Origin: Chitinophaga varians
GTDB lineage: Bacteria > Bacteroidota > Bacteroidia > Chitinophagales > Chitinophagaceae
NCBI RefSeq assembly: GCF_012641275.1
Contig: NZ_JABAIA010000001.1
Span: 434,001 to 498,000, forward strand
DNA length: 64,000 nt
Direction of reading: 5' to 3'
The notes below the pieces were generated by a model. That model worked only from the letters and a program-made list of their open reading frames with translations, did no database searches and was not told where the DNA came from. The translations under genes and the position numbers were made by a program. Shown here one piece after another: positions 53,892-63,765 of this stretch. Position 1 is the first letter of the stretch. The number at the start of each line of letters is the position of its first letter.

Positions 53892-56072
53892 TCAGCGCAA
53901 GGTTATTTTCCTGATCTGCCCCAGGAAATCTTCCACGAAGTAGATATTTCCCTGCCGGTCTACCGCCATAGACCCCGCCGATGCCGGCGAGATAAGCGCC
54001 TCCTGTAAAGTACCATTCTTATTGCCGGTATGCCACGGCTCATAAGTGCCGCCCGAACCGGTGACCGTACCAATGGTGCCATCTGCCGGTGATATGCTTC
54101 TAATAGACGCATTATTGCCATCTATCACATAAATCAATCCGCTTACAGGATCATACACCAACGTACCTGGTCCGTCCAGCTTGCCCACGCCACGCGGACC
54201 ATCCACGTAACCTGACTGGAAGAAGGTGCCCGCAAACAATCCGACCTCGGTGGTAACACTATTGTAGCGGTACACCGCACCGCCATCGGTGTTGGACCAG
54301 AACACGGACCCGTTCACGTAAGTAAACTGCGAAGAGAAACCACCTCTGGACAGCTGTTTGATCTGGGAGCCATCGGCAGAAATGCGGTAGGTGCCGTTGT
54401 ATTCAGACCCTATATACACATTGCCTGACGGATCGACTGTAATATAGCGCGGTGGATTTTCGATACCGGAGTAGAAGGTCGTCACCACTCCTGCCTGCGT
54501 GATTTTCCTGACACTGTTGTTCCAGCCATCGGCCACATACAGGTTGTCGTTTGCATCAAAAGCAAGACCACAGATACCGTTAAAACGTGCAGCGCCGCCG
54601 GTGCCGTTGGCATTTCCGGAGTTATCATCGCCCGCGAACAGCGTACCACCGGAGCCGTCCGGGTTGATCCTGTAAATTTTTGTGTTGGCGCTCAGGTATA
54701 CATATCCTTTGCTGTCAATGGCCATGCCCCGTTGGTTGGCCACCACCATCGCGCCTTGATAGAACAGGCTGACGCCCGCCCTGCGAAACAGCGGCCCTGT
54801 GGCCGACAGGCTACCGGTAGTGATCTGCAAGGCGCCGGTAGTGATACCGGTAGGTATCGTAGCGGTCAACACGGTGTCGGTGGCCGTATTGATTGTCAGC
54901 GCCAGGCCATTAATGGTAACATGGTTATTGGCCGCCACAGGGTCAAAGCCGGTACCCCTGATCCTGATCACGGTGCCAGCCAACCCGTTGTCAGGCAACA
55001 GCTCCGCTACCCCTAACGCCTGTACGGTATAACGCGGGCCATTTACCTCCTGGCCGTTTACCACTACTTTAAGCGTACCGGAGGTGGTGCCGGGAGGAAC
55101 AGTGACCACCAGCTGGCCCTTCATGGCACTTAATATATGCGTTGCCGTGCCATTGATAAATACGGAATCTTCGTCGGTGATATCGCTGAACTCATCTCCC
55201 ATGATGGTAACAGTGCTGCCAACCGGGCCACTGAGCGGCGCTACCGTCTTGACAGAAGGCGGCGGCACCTGCGTAAATACAGGACCAGTGGTTTTCTGCC
55301 CGTTCATGGTCAGCGACACCGGACCGGTTTTTACATTGGCCGGCGCTATCACCACCAGTGACGTAGCGGTGGCACTGACCACGGTGGCCACGGCTCCGTT
55401 GAAGGAAACCTGATTATTGGCAACAACCGGATCAAAACCGGAACCTGTCAGCGTTACCTGCGTACCAGCGCCGCCTTTCACAGGTTTGATCTGCGCGATG
55501 GACTGATAGTTGAATGCCGGACCAGTGGCATGTGTACCGTTCACTTTCACTTCTATCGCGCCGGCACCGGCATCTGCAGGCACTATCACGACCAGCAGGG
55601 TATCGTTGGAATTCGCAATAATGGCTGCATGTCCGTTGATGGTCACTTCAGCCGGGCCGTCGGTCGCGGTGAAACCGGCGCCTGAAATATATACGTTCGT
55701 ACCGGCCGGACCGTTGGCAGGTGTAATACCGTGAATACTCAATGCCTGATAGGTATAGGTACCGCCTTGTATGGTGCGGTCGCCGCTCTTAACTGTTATG
55801 GGGCCGGTAGTGCCTTTGTCCGGGGCCTGTACCACCAGCACGGAATCGTTGGCGCTGACTACCCGGGCGGCAGTCCCATTGAAAGCTACTTCATTGGACT
55901 CCAGCGTACGGCTAAAACCCGTTCCGCGTATAGTCACCACCGTACCGGGGTTACCGCTGCCCGGCATAAAGTTGGAAACCGTCAGCGGCGTCTCTACCTC
56001 CTTATGGTCTTTTTTGCAGGCAGCCAGCATGAGCATGGCGCCTGCTAAAAAATATATAAATTGTTTCATCAC
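53892..56072 (-). CDS. IPT/TIG-repeat and NHL-propeller lipoprotein
   Basis: This 726-residue lipoprotein has a lipobox LMLAAC (Cys19). Five successive IPT/TIG domains of about 78 residues (starts near 31, 112, 191, 269, 350) each begin with a P-x-x-G-x-x-G-x-x-V pattern, such as FMPGSGNPGTVVTIRGTGF and ITPANGPAGTNVYISGAGF. From about 430 to the end is an NHL-type beta-propeller (GMAIDSKGYVYLSANTKIY, GLAFDANDNLYVADGWNN, SMAVDRQGNIYFVEDFLG). This layout is common for Bacteroidota surface proteins thought to bind glycans. It is the last gene of a surface operon, 22 bases after the TonB receptor. Confidence 0.92.
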   Translation of the reverse strand: MMKQFIYFLAGAMLMLAACKKDHKEVETPLTVSNFMPGSGNPGTVVTIRGTGFSRTLESNEVAFNGTAARVVSANDSVLVVQAPDKGTTGPITVKSGDRTIQGGTYTYQALSIHGITPANGPAGTNVYISGAGFTATDGPAEVTINGHAAIIANSNDTLLVVIVPADAGAGAIEVKVNGTHATGPAFNYQSIAQIKPVKGGAGTQVTLTGSGFDPVVANNQVSFNGAVATVVSATATSLVVIAPANVKTGPVSLTMNGQKTTGPVFTQVPPPSVKTVAPLSGPVGSTVTIMGDEFSDITDEDSVFINGTATHILSAMKGQLVVTVPPGTTSGTLKVVVNGQEVNGPRYTVQALGVAELLPDNGLAGTVIRIRGTGFDPVAANNHVTINGLALTINTATDTVLTATIPTGITTGALQITTGSLSATGPLFRRAGVSLFYQGAMVVANQRGMAIDSKGYVYLSANTKIYRINPDGSGGTLFAGDDNSGNANGTGGAARFNGICGLAFDANDNLYVADGWNNSVRKITQAGVVTTFYSGIENPPRYITVDPSGNVYIGSEYNGTYRISADGSQIKQLSRGGFSSQFTYVNGSVFWSNTDGGAVYRYNSVTTEVGLFAGTFFQSGYVDGPRGVGKLDGPGTLVYDPVSGLIYVIDGNNASIRSISPADGTIGTVTGSGGTYEPWHTGNKNGTLQEALISPASAGSMAVDRQGNIYFVEDFLGQIRKITLR

Positions 56073-56094
56073 TTTTTAATTTGATATCGATTAC

Positions 56095-59000
56095 CTAAAA
56101 TGAATACCTCATTCCCAGCTGCAACTGGTAGCGGGAATTAAAGAAATCAACCGCATAAGGTTTTCCCGGATCTGAAAACATGTACACCGGATAATTCTCT
56201 TTGCTCTGCCGGCCGGGATAAAAAGGTGTCAATCCCACACTGGCTGTTGAGTTGAAAGTATTAGGCGAAAAATATGACCTGCCCCAGTCTTTGTTCAGCA
56301 GATTGGTGAGGTTCATCACGTCCAGTGTAAAGGTGAGGAAGCTGCTGCCCGGACGACCAGAGAAGTGATACTCCTGCCCGAAGTGGAAGTCGGCCTGTGT
56401 GTTCCAGGGCGTACGGCCAGCATTCCTTTCAGTGAAATTACCGCGACGGCTGCGCAGGTATGCGTTGCCATCCACATAGCGGTTAAAGGCTTCTGCCTGG
56501 GCCGCTGCTGTTACCGCATTACCCGCCGCATCTGTATAATCCTGGAAATAACGGACCGCCTCTGTAGCCTGTGGAATATACACCAGGCTTACCTGCTGCG
56601 GCAATCCCTGTATGCTGTTGTTCACGATACCGTAGGTGAACGGAGAACCGGACTGCGCGCTGACAAACAATGAGAAGCTGCTGACCCATTTTTTGTCCCA
56701 CGCCTTGCGGTAGTCTACATGCACAACAATGCGGTGGCGGATATCGAAATTGGAATACGCGAGACCGGGATTGTTGGGGTTCAGCGCCTGGTTCAGCTGC
56801 CAGTTGCTCTCCATAGAGTTACGAATGCCATTGGCCACGTCTTTTGATTCACCGTAGGTATAAGACACTCCTGCATTTAATCCGAATGCATAATTCCTAT
56901 TGATGCTGCCGGTGAGACTGTAGCGGTAGCCTTTATTGGTATTGCTTAATTCATACGCATTGGCGAAGCGAGGATCTATGCTGCCGCCAAATACAGGCTG
57001 CGACTGATTTACATCATACCCGTAATAACGCGGGTCATCTTTAATATTCACCTGTTTAAACATCACATCTTTCAGGCTCCTGGTATAGATACCCTCTATG
57101 GTGAACTTATAGCCTGATGCTGTAGTATAGTCAGCGGCGAGACTGGTACGCAGCACTTTCGGCATCACAAAGTTATTGTCCACCACGTCCACCTGCGTTT
57201 TACCGGTGTTTTTATTGTTCAACACAGCGCCATTTTGTTCAATGAACCCGCCGATGCCGTTGTTACCGCCTTTCAGCGGATCGGAACCTTTTACGAATGC
57301 CTGCTGGTCAGCTTTCTGATCGAATGCGCCGTACGTGTCGCCATTATTGTAATAGGCATAGGCCAGCCAGGCGAGCGGAATTCTGCCGGTGAACATACCG
57401 ATTCCACCTCTTAGAATCAGGCGCTGATTGCCCATCCAGTCGTAACGGAAGCCCAGGCGTGGAGAGATCTGTACCCTGTTAAGATAATGGTTGGTGATCC
57501 GGTTCAGTGGCGTGTAGTAGTAAGTGGTGCCAAGGAAACCGTCCTGGATGGCGGTTTGGGTTTTGTCGCTCAACGTTGGTTTTTCCGGCAACAACGTATA
57601 GTCGGCTCTGATACCTGGCGTAATTTTCAGTTTGTCTGTCAGCTGAATTTCGTCCTGTGCATAGGCGCTCAACATGTCCAGGTTAAAAGACTGCGGGTGG
57701 TCCATGATATAGGCCCTGCTGTTGTCTGTATAGTTATAGCTACCCCTTACGCGCCATGGATTGTTTTGGAGATAATCATCTATGCTGAGATAATCCACAC
57801 GGCCGTTCCAGCTGTTCACAAAGCCATAGTTGATATGATATAGTTCATTGTGCGTACCAAAGAGGAAGGTGTGTTTTCCTTTGTAGAGGGTCACGTTATC
57901 AGTGATTTCCCAGGTGCGCTGCTGCATGTTAAAAATAGCCGCTTCCCTGTCTGTGCCCAGATAGATGGTAGTGCCTGGCGTGCGGCCCATGATCTGTACC
58001 TGCGGCAATGCAGGATCGGACTGCGGATCACGTTTATCCTTCACCGATGTAAAACCAACGATAAGGCTGTTGGCCAGCTGAGGACTGAAGCGGGATTTCA
58101 GTTCCGCCACAGTGGACGTCTGGTTGTTGGTTTGTTTGTAAGCCATACTGGTGAAGCGGAAATCGGCCTGGTCCCGGTCCATCATCATGGCTTCAGAAAG
58201 GATGGTATTGTTGCGGACAGACAGCTGATGTTTATCGTTGATGTTCCAGTCGAGGCGATTAAAGAATTTATGGGAATTGCTTTTAGCGCTGAAAGCGCCG
58301 CCGGTGCCGGGATCAAAGGCATTTCCGTAGCGCTGCAGCGTGGCATTGCGGATATCCTGCTCGTCTTTTGCAGAGAGTATCTGTGCCGTTTCAGGCTGTC
58401 CTGCCAGCAGTTGCACGGGATCGCGGCGGCCGGTAAATTCTTCATTGGTAAAAAAGAACAGTTTGTCTTTGATGATAGGAAAGCCCAGTCGTATACCGGT
58501 CTGATAATCGTAGAAGTCGCTGTTCATTTTGCCGAGGGTGCCGGCTTTGTCTTTGCCGGTGATAGCGGCATTACGGCCAAAAGCATATACGGAACCGGTG
58601 AAGGTGTTGGTGCCGCTACGGGTCACCGCGTTGATACTGCCGCCGGTGAAGTTGCCGATCTTCACATCGAATGGCGCGAGGTATACCTGCATATCCTCTA
58701 TGGCGTCCATGGACACCGGATTGGTATGGGTGCTGGCGCCGGGCATGCCGGAAGTACCGGTGATGCCACCGGTAGAAGGACTGAATCCTATCGCATCATT
58801 GTTGATGGCGCCATCGAGGGTAACGTTGTTGTAACGGAAGTTCGTACCGCCGAAGGAATTGTCTTTCGATGCCTGTGGCACCAGTCGCGTCATATCCTGT
58901 ATGCTGCGATTGATCGTCGGCATATTTTTCAGCTGCGCGCTGCTGATGTTCTGTCCCGCACCGTAGGTGCTGGCTTTGGCCACTTTGTTTCCTTTCACCA

Positions 59001-59355
59001 CAACTTCCGACAGCTGTTTCTGTTTATCTTCCAATATCAGCTCCAGCTGCAAAGGTTCTCCCAGTCTTACCTGCAAGCCATCTCTCGTTTGTGTGCCCAT
59101 TCCCATCATGGATGCCTGCACTGTATAGGGGCCGCCAATCCGGAGGCCAGCCAGGTGGTAACGACCATCATTACCGGCCACGGTACCATAACGTGTGCCC
59201 GTAGGCGTATGTATGGCCCGTACCGTTACACCGGGAACAGGCTGCCCCTTCCCGTCCAGCACGCGCCCGTCGAGCCGTCCGCTGGTTTCCTGCGCCTGCA
59301 GGTGCGTGGCAATAAGCACACACAGGAGGCTGAATAGTATATATAATTTTTTCAT
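56095..59355 (-). CDS. Oar-like TonB-dependent receptor
   Basis: This 1086-residue outer-membrane protein has a signal peptide (1-22, ending LQAQ). A carboxypeptidase-regulatory-like beta-sandwich (about 24-112: VLDGKGQPVPGVTVRAIHTP) is followed by a plug domain (about 120-260) and a long barrel. The Oar-type signature APFDVKIGNFTGGSINAVTR with SGTNTFTGSVYAFG is present. Oar proteins of Myxococcus take part in protein export and social signalling; most Bacteroidota copies have unknown cargo. The C-terminus ends in the aromatic QLQLGMRYSF. There is no SusD partner; fasciclin lipoproteins precede it in the operon instead. Confidence 0.92.
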   Translation of the reverse strand: MKKLYILFSLLCVLIATHLQAQETSGRLDGRVLDGKGQPVPGVTVRAIHTPTGTRYGTVAGNDGRYHLAGLRIGGPYTVQASMMGMGTQTRDGLQVRLGEPLQLELILEDKQKQLSEVVVKGNKVAKASTYGAGQNISSAQLKNMPTINRSIQDMTRLVPQASKDNSFGGTNFRYNNVTLDGAINNDAIGFSPSTGGITGTSGMPGASTHTNPVSMDAIEDMQVYLAPFDVKIGNFTGGSINAVTRSGTNTFTGSVYAFGRNAAITGKDKAGTLGKMNSDFYDYQTGIRLGFPIIKDKLFFFTNEEFTGRRDPVQLLAGQPETAQILSAKDEQDIRNATLQRYGNAFDPGTGGAFSAKSNSHKFFNRLDWNINDKHQLSVRNNTILSEAMMMDRDQADFRFTSMAYKQTNNQTSTVAELKSRFSPQLANSLIVGFTSVKDKRDPQSDPALPQVQIMGRTPGTTIYLGTDREAAIFNMQQRTWEITDNVTLYKGKHTFLFGTHNELYHINYGFVNSWNGRVDYLSIDDYLQNNPWRVRGSYNYTDNSRAYIMDHPQSFNLDMLSAYAQDEIQLTDKLKITPGIRADYTLLPEKPTLSDKTQTAIQDGFLGTTYYYTPLNRITNHYLNRVQISPRLGFRYDWMGNQRLILRGGIGMFTGRIPLAWLAYAYYNNGDTYGAFDQKADQQAFVKGSDPLKGGNNGIGGFIEQNGAVLNNKNTGKTQVDVVDNNFVMPKVLRTSLAADYTTASGYKFTIEGIYTRSLKDVMFKQVNIKDDPRYYGYDVNQSQPVFGGSIDPRFANAYELSNTNKGYRYSLTGSINRNYAFGLNAGVSYTYGESKDVANGIRNSMESNWQLNQALNPNNPGLAYSNFDIRHRIVVHVDYRKAWDKKWVSSFSLFVSAQSGSPFTYGIVNNSIQGLPQQVSLVYIPQATEAVRYFQDYTDAAGNAVTAAAQAEAFNRYVDGNAYLRSRRGNFTERNAGRTPWNTQADFHFGQEYHFSGRPGSSFLTFTLDVMNLTNLLNKDWGRSYFSPNTFNSTASVGLTPFYPGRQSKENYPVYMFSDPGKPYAVDFFNSRYQLQLGMRYSF

Positions 59356-59379
59356 TTTCGGATCATTTTAAATAACGCA

Positions 59380-60357
59380 TCAGAAGTTTTCCGTTAATAC
59401 CTGATCGATAATATGCAACACCCCGTTGTTGGTCAGCACATTGGACTTCAGCACCTGTGCCGGTTGCCGGTTACCGGCTCCCTGGATGGTGATACTATAG
59501 TCGTTGCCGTTATTTTGCAGGTTAACGGTGGTGGCGCTGTTATTGAGCATATTCTGCTGCGTCTGGTTGCTGTTGTCAGTTGTCAACACGTAGTCATATA
59601 CGAAGCGGCGGGTGGCCAGCATATGGAACTGTAGCAGGTTGCGCAGCAATGCGGGATCGGTTTTCACAATGCTGTCGGTGGTAGGAAAACCGGCATTGAT
59701 GAAAGCGTCGTTGCCGGGGGCGAATATGGTGAGCGGACCATCGCCTTTCAGCAGATCTTTCAGGCCTGCGCGTTGCAGGGCGGCGTTGAAATAAGTCAGC
59801 GATGGCTCCGCGGCCACGGCGTCGCTCAGCTTATCCTGCACCAGCGGGTTCAGCACGGTGTTAATCACCTGTATCAATCCGTTGCTGGCAGGCATATTGA
59901 GCGCTGTCACACGGGTGCCGTTCACCACGATAACGGTGTCTGTTCCGTGTACCCAATGGGTAACGTACAGTTGCGCGCCTGTAGCGGTGGTGACCGGCTG
60001 ATTAAACCGGAAAGGCAGTTTGTCCAGCTGCCATTTTCCCGGCAGGGTATGATACTTTACCATGTTCATCAGCACTGCGCCTTTTTCTTTGGCCACGTCT
60101 GAAACAGTATTATAACCGGATTTTTGAAAAGCGTTATCATCCGGTATCAGCACGGTGTACGGGCCCTTCTCACGGAAAGTGGGACCATAGTTGGTCACCG
60201 TTATGGCGGTATTGAAAAAAGAGAAATTGAACTTATTATCCTCGATCACGTACAGGATATTATTGTTGTCTTTATCAGGTCGGGACAGGTTATCGTCGTC
60301 CTTCTTACAGGAAATCAAAGCGGCTGTCATCAACCCAAACAATATATATTTCTTCAT
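59380..60357 (-). CDS. Fasciclin-domain lipoprotein, copy 3
   Basis: This 325-residue lipoprotein has a lipobox TAALISC (Cys16). Two FAS1 domains are visible: one at about 30-175 (KGPYTVLIPDDNAFQKSGYN) and one at about 180-325 (GPLTIFAPGNDAFINAG, ending NNGVLHIIDQVLTENF). FAS1 domains mediate adhesion or binding at the cell surface. It is third of three similar genes in a row and lies 24 bases before the TonB receptor. Confidence 0.92.
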   Translation of the reverse strand: MKKYILFGLMTAALISCKKDDDNLSRPDKDNNNILYVIEDNKFNFSFFNTAITVTNYGPTFREKGPYTVLIPDDNAFQKSGYNTVSDVAKEKGAVLMNMVKYHTLPGKWQLDKLPFRFNQPVTTATGAQLYVTHWVHGTDTVIVVNGTRVTALNMPASNGLIQVINTVLNPLVQDKLSDAVAAEPSLTYFNAALQRAGLKDLLKGDGPLTIFAPGNDAFINAGFPTTDSIVKTDPALLRNLLQFHMLATRRFVYDYVLTTDNSNQTQQNMLNNSATTVNLQNNGNDYSITIQGAGNRQPAQVLKSNVLTNNGVLHIIDQVLTENF

Positions 60358-60381
60358 CTTGTTAAATATTTTTGATGAGCC

Positions 60382-61551
60382 TTATGGCATAAACAGACCA
60401 TCGTCTATCACGTGAATCACCCCGTTACGGAAAAGCAGGTCGGTTGTTACCAGTTTGCGGGCGGGCAGGGATGAGCCGAGCTGCTTTACCATAATGCTTC
60501 CGGCATTATTGGCAAACGAAAGCCGGATAAACTGCGGCCCTTCGTGATAAGTAGATCCGGGCCTGATCTGGAAACCTGCCAGCATGGCGTTGTCCGTCAG
60601 GTCGTTGGAAAACAGCACCAACGGATAATTGGGCTTCATGGCAGCATTAAAATCCAGGTGATTGGCCGACAGCACGGAGTCCAATGACGTGGTGGGGCTC
60701 ACGTAATACATGTTATCATTGTAGTAGGAATCCCCCACGTCATAAAGCAATGCCCTTTGCCGGAGATCATCCACCGTATTAAACCCGGATTGCTGAAAAG
60801 CGCGGTTGGTAGGCGCAAACAGTGTGAACGATTTGTATTGCGCTGTTGTTTTCAGCAGGTCCGTCATCCGGGGCTGCTTCCACGACAACTGGTAAATACT
60901 GTCGCTGATACGAAAGGCTTCCATCAGGTAACTGAATTCAGGATTATTAAGCAGGTAATCGTACATGTCCTGCGCCGGTTTGTTCAGCACGGCGTCCAGC
61001 AGGTAGATGGTACCGTTGATGGCTTCCAGCGGCTTCAGCGTGTAGGGTTTCCCGTTAATCATCAGTTTACCGTCATGATATCCCAGATACTGCGCGTAGA
61101 TATAAGGGTCATTGCTGTAGAAGCCCGGCAGGTCTGTGCGCCGCAGCAGCGAACGCATATTGTTGCTGCCGGTGAGTTTTTTCAATTGGTCGCCTGACAG
61201 CCAGCTGTCGAGTACATGGTAAAACAACAGGGTATCGAGGTCTTCAACCTGCATGACCTTCACTTTGTCCGCCGTGATACCGGCTTTAGCGAAAGCGTCA
61301 TCTGTCGGTGCCAGCAATGTATAGGCCTGCCAGGCTCCGTCAGCGATCACGGAATCCATATTCACCTTTTTCCAGATAGCCTTGTAAACAGTGAGGTTGG
61401 TGCTGTCCAGCAGTTCACGGATTTTGCGGGTAGGCCCGGCATACTCCAGGGGCTTGCCCACCGGTGTCACCTGTGCATCTTTTAACCGGCAGGCGGAGAG
61501 AAACAGCAGGAATAACGCAAACGTATATATGAAATATTTTCTCTTCATCAT
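60382..61551 (-). CDS. Fasciclin-domain lipoprotein, copy 2
   Basis: This 389-residue lipoprotein has a lipobox LFLLFLSAC (Cys about 21; an ATG at residue 2 is an equal start). It has two FAS1 domains, at about 40-195 (YTLLAPTDDAFAKAGI) and about 200-389 (FTLFAPTNRAFQQSGFN, ending NGVIHVIDDGLFMP). It differs from the neighbours in spacing and sequence, so these are old duplicates. The gap to the next gene is 24 bases. Confidence 0.92.
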   Translation of the reverse strand: MMKRKYFIYTFALFLLFLSACRLKDAQVTPVGKPLEYAGPTRKIRELLDSTNLTVYKAIWKKVNMDSVIADGAWQAYTLLAPTDDAFAKAGITADKVKVMQVEDLDTLLFYHVLDSWLSGDQLKKLTGSNNMRSLLRRTDLPGFYSNDPYIYAQYLGYHDGKLMINGKPYTLKPLEAINGTIYLLDAVLNKPAQDMYDYLLNNPEFSYLMEAFRISDSIYQLSWKQPRMTDLLKTTAQYKSFTLFAPTNRAFQQSGFNTVDDLRQRALLYDVGDSYYNDNMYYVSPTTSLDSVLSANHLDFNAAMKPNYPLVLFSNDLTDNAMLAGFQIRPGSTYHEGPQFIRLSFANNAGSIMVKQLGSSLPARKLVTTDLLFRNGVIHVIDDGLFMP

Positions 61552-61559
61552 TTCCGGTT

Positions 61560-62588
61560 TTATTTGATTAAAAGGGAGTCCGGGTACAACAGGATGTTAT
61601 TGATACGGTTCACCACTCCGTTGGTGGTCATGATATCCCGTCCTTTTGCACCATCCGCAATGTCTACACCGCCGGGGGTATGGTAGTTCCATTTACCTCC
61701 CGGCGCATAGACGTTAAAACCACCGTAGGGGTTGGGATTAATGGAATATCCGTCTCCCAGGTCAATACGGGCGCTGGTGGCGCCGATAACCGTCATATCA
61801 TTCATCAGGATATGATGTGGTTTTAACCCAAGCGTATATATGTTAAATGCCAGCGGCTTGTAACGTGCCAGGTCTATTTTGGCGATACTGTCGGGTGTCA
61901 GCTGAGAATTGCGAAAAGCGTCATTCACCGGTGCATATATGGTGAACGGGCCTTCTGTCTTCAGGGCATCCCATTGATTGGTTTTCTTCAGCAAAGCCAC
62001 GAAAATGGACAGGGTGGTATCTGCTGCCAGCCATTCCTGCGTGTTTCGTTCGTTGTATTTGGGCACTCCTTTCAGTATATGTATGACCCCGTTTTTCATG
62101 CCCAGGTTACGTTTGCCCACATCATATACCAGGCTTCCGTTAAAGGCCGTGGGAAAGGCATCAGCGTTGGTGCCTATAACGCCCACGGAAATATAGGACG
62201 ACATGCCGCCAAGGCAGGCATAGCGGTTGTCCAGCTGCGTGGGGATAACGGACGTGTATAAACGGTCTTTGAGCATCAGATTTTTCAGGGCGGTACGCAG
62301 ACTGTCCCTGTTCATCCGGTCAAAGTCGTCCGGCTTTTTGATGCCGATATCGTTAAACGCTTTATTGTCCGGCGCCCATATGGTGAAAGGCCCATCTGTA
62401 TTGAGACTGTCCAGCAGCCCCGTTTGCTGCAAAGCGGCAGACAACAGGCTCAGATCGTAGTTATTGTGTATAAAGTCACCTATAGTGCGGATATCGGACG
62501 TGTGTTCGTCACCGGTAACGTCTATCTTTTTACAGGCCGTTACCCACAGCATCAACAAGGAAATATAAGCGATGAAGTATCTTTTCAT
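61560..62588 (-). CDS. Fasciclin-domain lipoprotein, copy 1
   Basis: The protein has 342 residues from the ATG at 62588, chosen because it gives the lipoprotein signal MKRYFIAYISLLMLWVTAC (Cys19); an ATG at 62654 would sit inside the upstream gene. It has two FAS1 domains, at about 35-175 (GPFTIWAPDNKAFNDIGI) and about 185-342 (GPFTIYAPVNDAFRNSQL, ending TNGVVNRINNILLYPDSL). It is separated by 7 bases from the upstream lipoprotein gene and 8 bases from copy 2. Confidence 0.92.
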   Translation of the reverse strand: MKRYFIAYISLLMLWVTACKKIDVTGDEHTSDIRTIGDFIHNNYDLSLLSAALQQTGLLDSLNTDGPFTIWAPDNKAFNDIGIKKPDDFDRMNRDSLRTALKNLMLKDRLYTSVIPTQLDNRYACLGGMSSYISVGVIGTNADAFPTAFNGSLVYDVGKRNLGMKNGVIHILKGVPKYNERNTQEWLAADTTLSIFVALLKKTNQWDALKTEGPFTIYAPVNDAFRNSQLTPDSIAKIDLARYKPLAFNIYTLGLKPHHILMNDMTVIGATSARIDLGDGYSINPNPYGGFNVYAPGGKWNYHTPGGVDIADGAKGRDIMTTNGVVNRINNILLYPDSLLIK

Positions 62589-62595
62589 GATTCGT

Positions 62596-63759
62596 TTATT
62601 TATAGACAGGCGGATCATAACGGCGCTGCAGCGTGGTGATGTACATATTGCCATTCACATATTCTACGGTGTTGACAGTAGCAAATGACCGCGGATTATA
62701 GACACCGGAGTAAACGGAGATGACCATGCCCGTACGCACATCACCACCGAGGTTGAACACGGCCGCCGGCGCTTCAGGACCTAGTGCAAAAGAGGTGTAG
62801 TTACCTTTGCTGTCATCAGACTGTTCGCCCTGGTCAGGCGGCGTACCAGGACTAAGGATATTGAACATCTGTCCGGACGTACCGGCATAAATATGGTTGG
62901 CGGTAGAATCCGGGAACAGCGGGAAGTTGCTGTAAGGATGCACTACAGGTTCCTGTGAGCGGGTCACGCCGGTCATGAAGGCATTCGTATATCCTTTGAT
63001 CTTCTGCCGGTCTTTTGCATAGAGCGTATAGAAGATGTTCATGGTATCCCTGATACAGGTGTTTTTGCTGTTATCATCGAATACAAAGGTCTGCGCATAC
63101 CCTTCTGAGCTCAGGTTGTAAAAGTTGGTGTACACCAGTGAATCCGACAACGGGATTTTGGTGAATATTTCCTTGCGGAGGTAGAGCCCTGTCTTCCTTG
63201 TGTATACAGATTTTTCCAGTATGTTCATCGTATAGATCTCGCCTTGTTCGAGGTTGACAGTAGTATCCACCAGTATGCCTTTTCTGGCGCTGGCTGGCAG
63301 GGAGTAGAACGGGTCGTTGCTGCGTGGCCGTGAGATGAACATAAACCGGTGGCTACCGCTTTTCACCATGCCGTAGCCGGAGAGGTCGTAGCCGTTCACG
63401 ATAGGGCCTACGGGTATTTTTGCCGTACCGGGAAACTCCTTCTGCCACAGGGCGGTATTGCCGGCATCGGGGTATGGTCTTGCCAGCGGGCCCCTGGTGG
63501 TCATAAAATCGAAGGTAACGTCTGCGTTGACAGGCATGCCGGAAGCATCCAGCACCGGGTCTATCAGCATGGTCAGGAAAGGTTGCGGAGCATCTTTGTT
63601 GTCGATAGTGACGTTATAGGTCAGACAGTTGAACACCCGGAGATAAGCGGGTGAACTGACATCCGGGAAATCCGTTTTACGGCAGCCTGCTGCCAGGATA
63701 CAAACCAAAGCGATCAGTCCCCCTAAAAAATGAATCTTGTTTTTATATTCCTGCTTCAT
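62596..63759 (-). CDS. Hypothetical lipoprotein, possibly DUF4397-like
   Basis: This 387-residue protein has a lipobox VCILAAGC (Cys26). The first 160 residues are beta-rich (SSPAYLRVFNCLTYNVTID, FMFISRPRSNDPFYSL, ILVDTTVNLEQGEIYTMNIL) and recall DUF4397-type Ig-like domains; I could not confirm this. The C-terminal part is unassigned. It sits 7 bases ahead of the first fasciclin gene and is surely co-transcribed with it. Confidence 0.75.
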   Translation of the reverse strand: MKQEYKNKIHFLGGLIALVCILAAGCRKTDFPDVSSPAYLRVFNCLTYNVTIDNKDAPQPFLTMLIDPVLDASGMPVNADVTFDFMTTRGPLARPYPDAGNTALWQKEFPGTAKIPVGPIVNGYDLSGYGMVKSGSHRFMFISRPRSNDPFYSLPASARKGILVDTTVNLEQGEIYTMNILEKSVYTRKTGLYLRKEIFTKIPLSDSLVYTNFYNLSSEGYAQTFVFDDNSKNTCIRDTMNIFYTLYAKDRQKIKGYTNAFMTGVTRSQEPVVHPYSNFPLFPDSTANHIYAGTSGQMFNILSPGTPPDQGEQSDDSKGNYTSFALGPEAPAAVFNLGGDVRTGMVISVYSGVYNPRSFATVNTVEYVNGNMYITTLQRRYDPPVYK

Positions 63760-63765
63760 GGGCCA

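Noticed and set aside
57850..59337. A 495-residue open frame on the plus strand
   Set aside because: It lies wholly antisense to the Oar-like TonB receptor, whose domains are clear; its translation shows no domain or signal and the length is explained by GC-rich codon use opposite a long gene.
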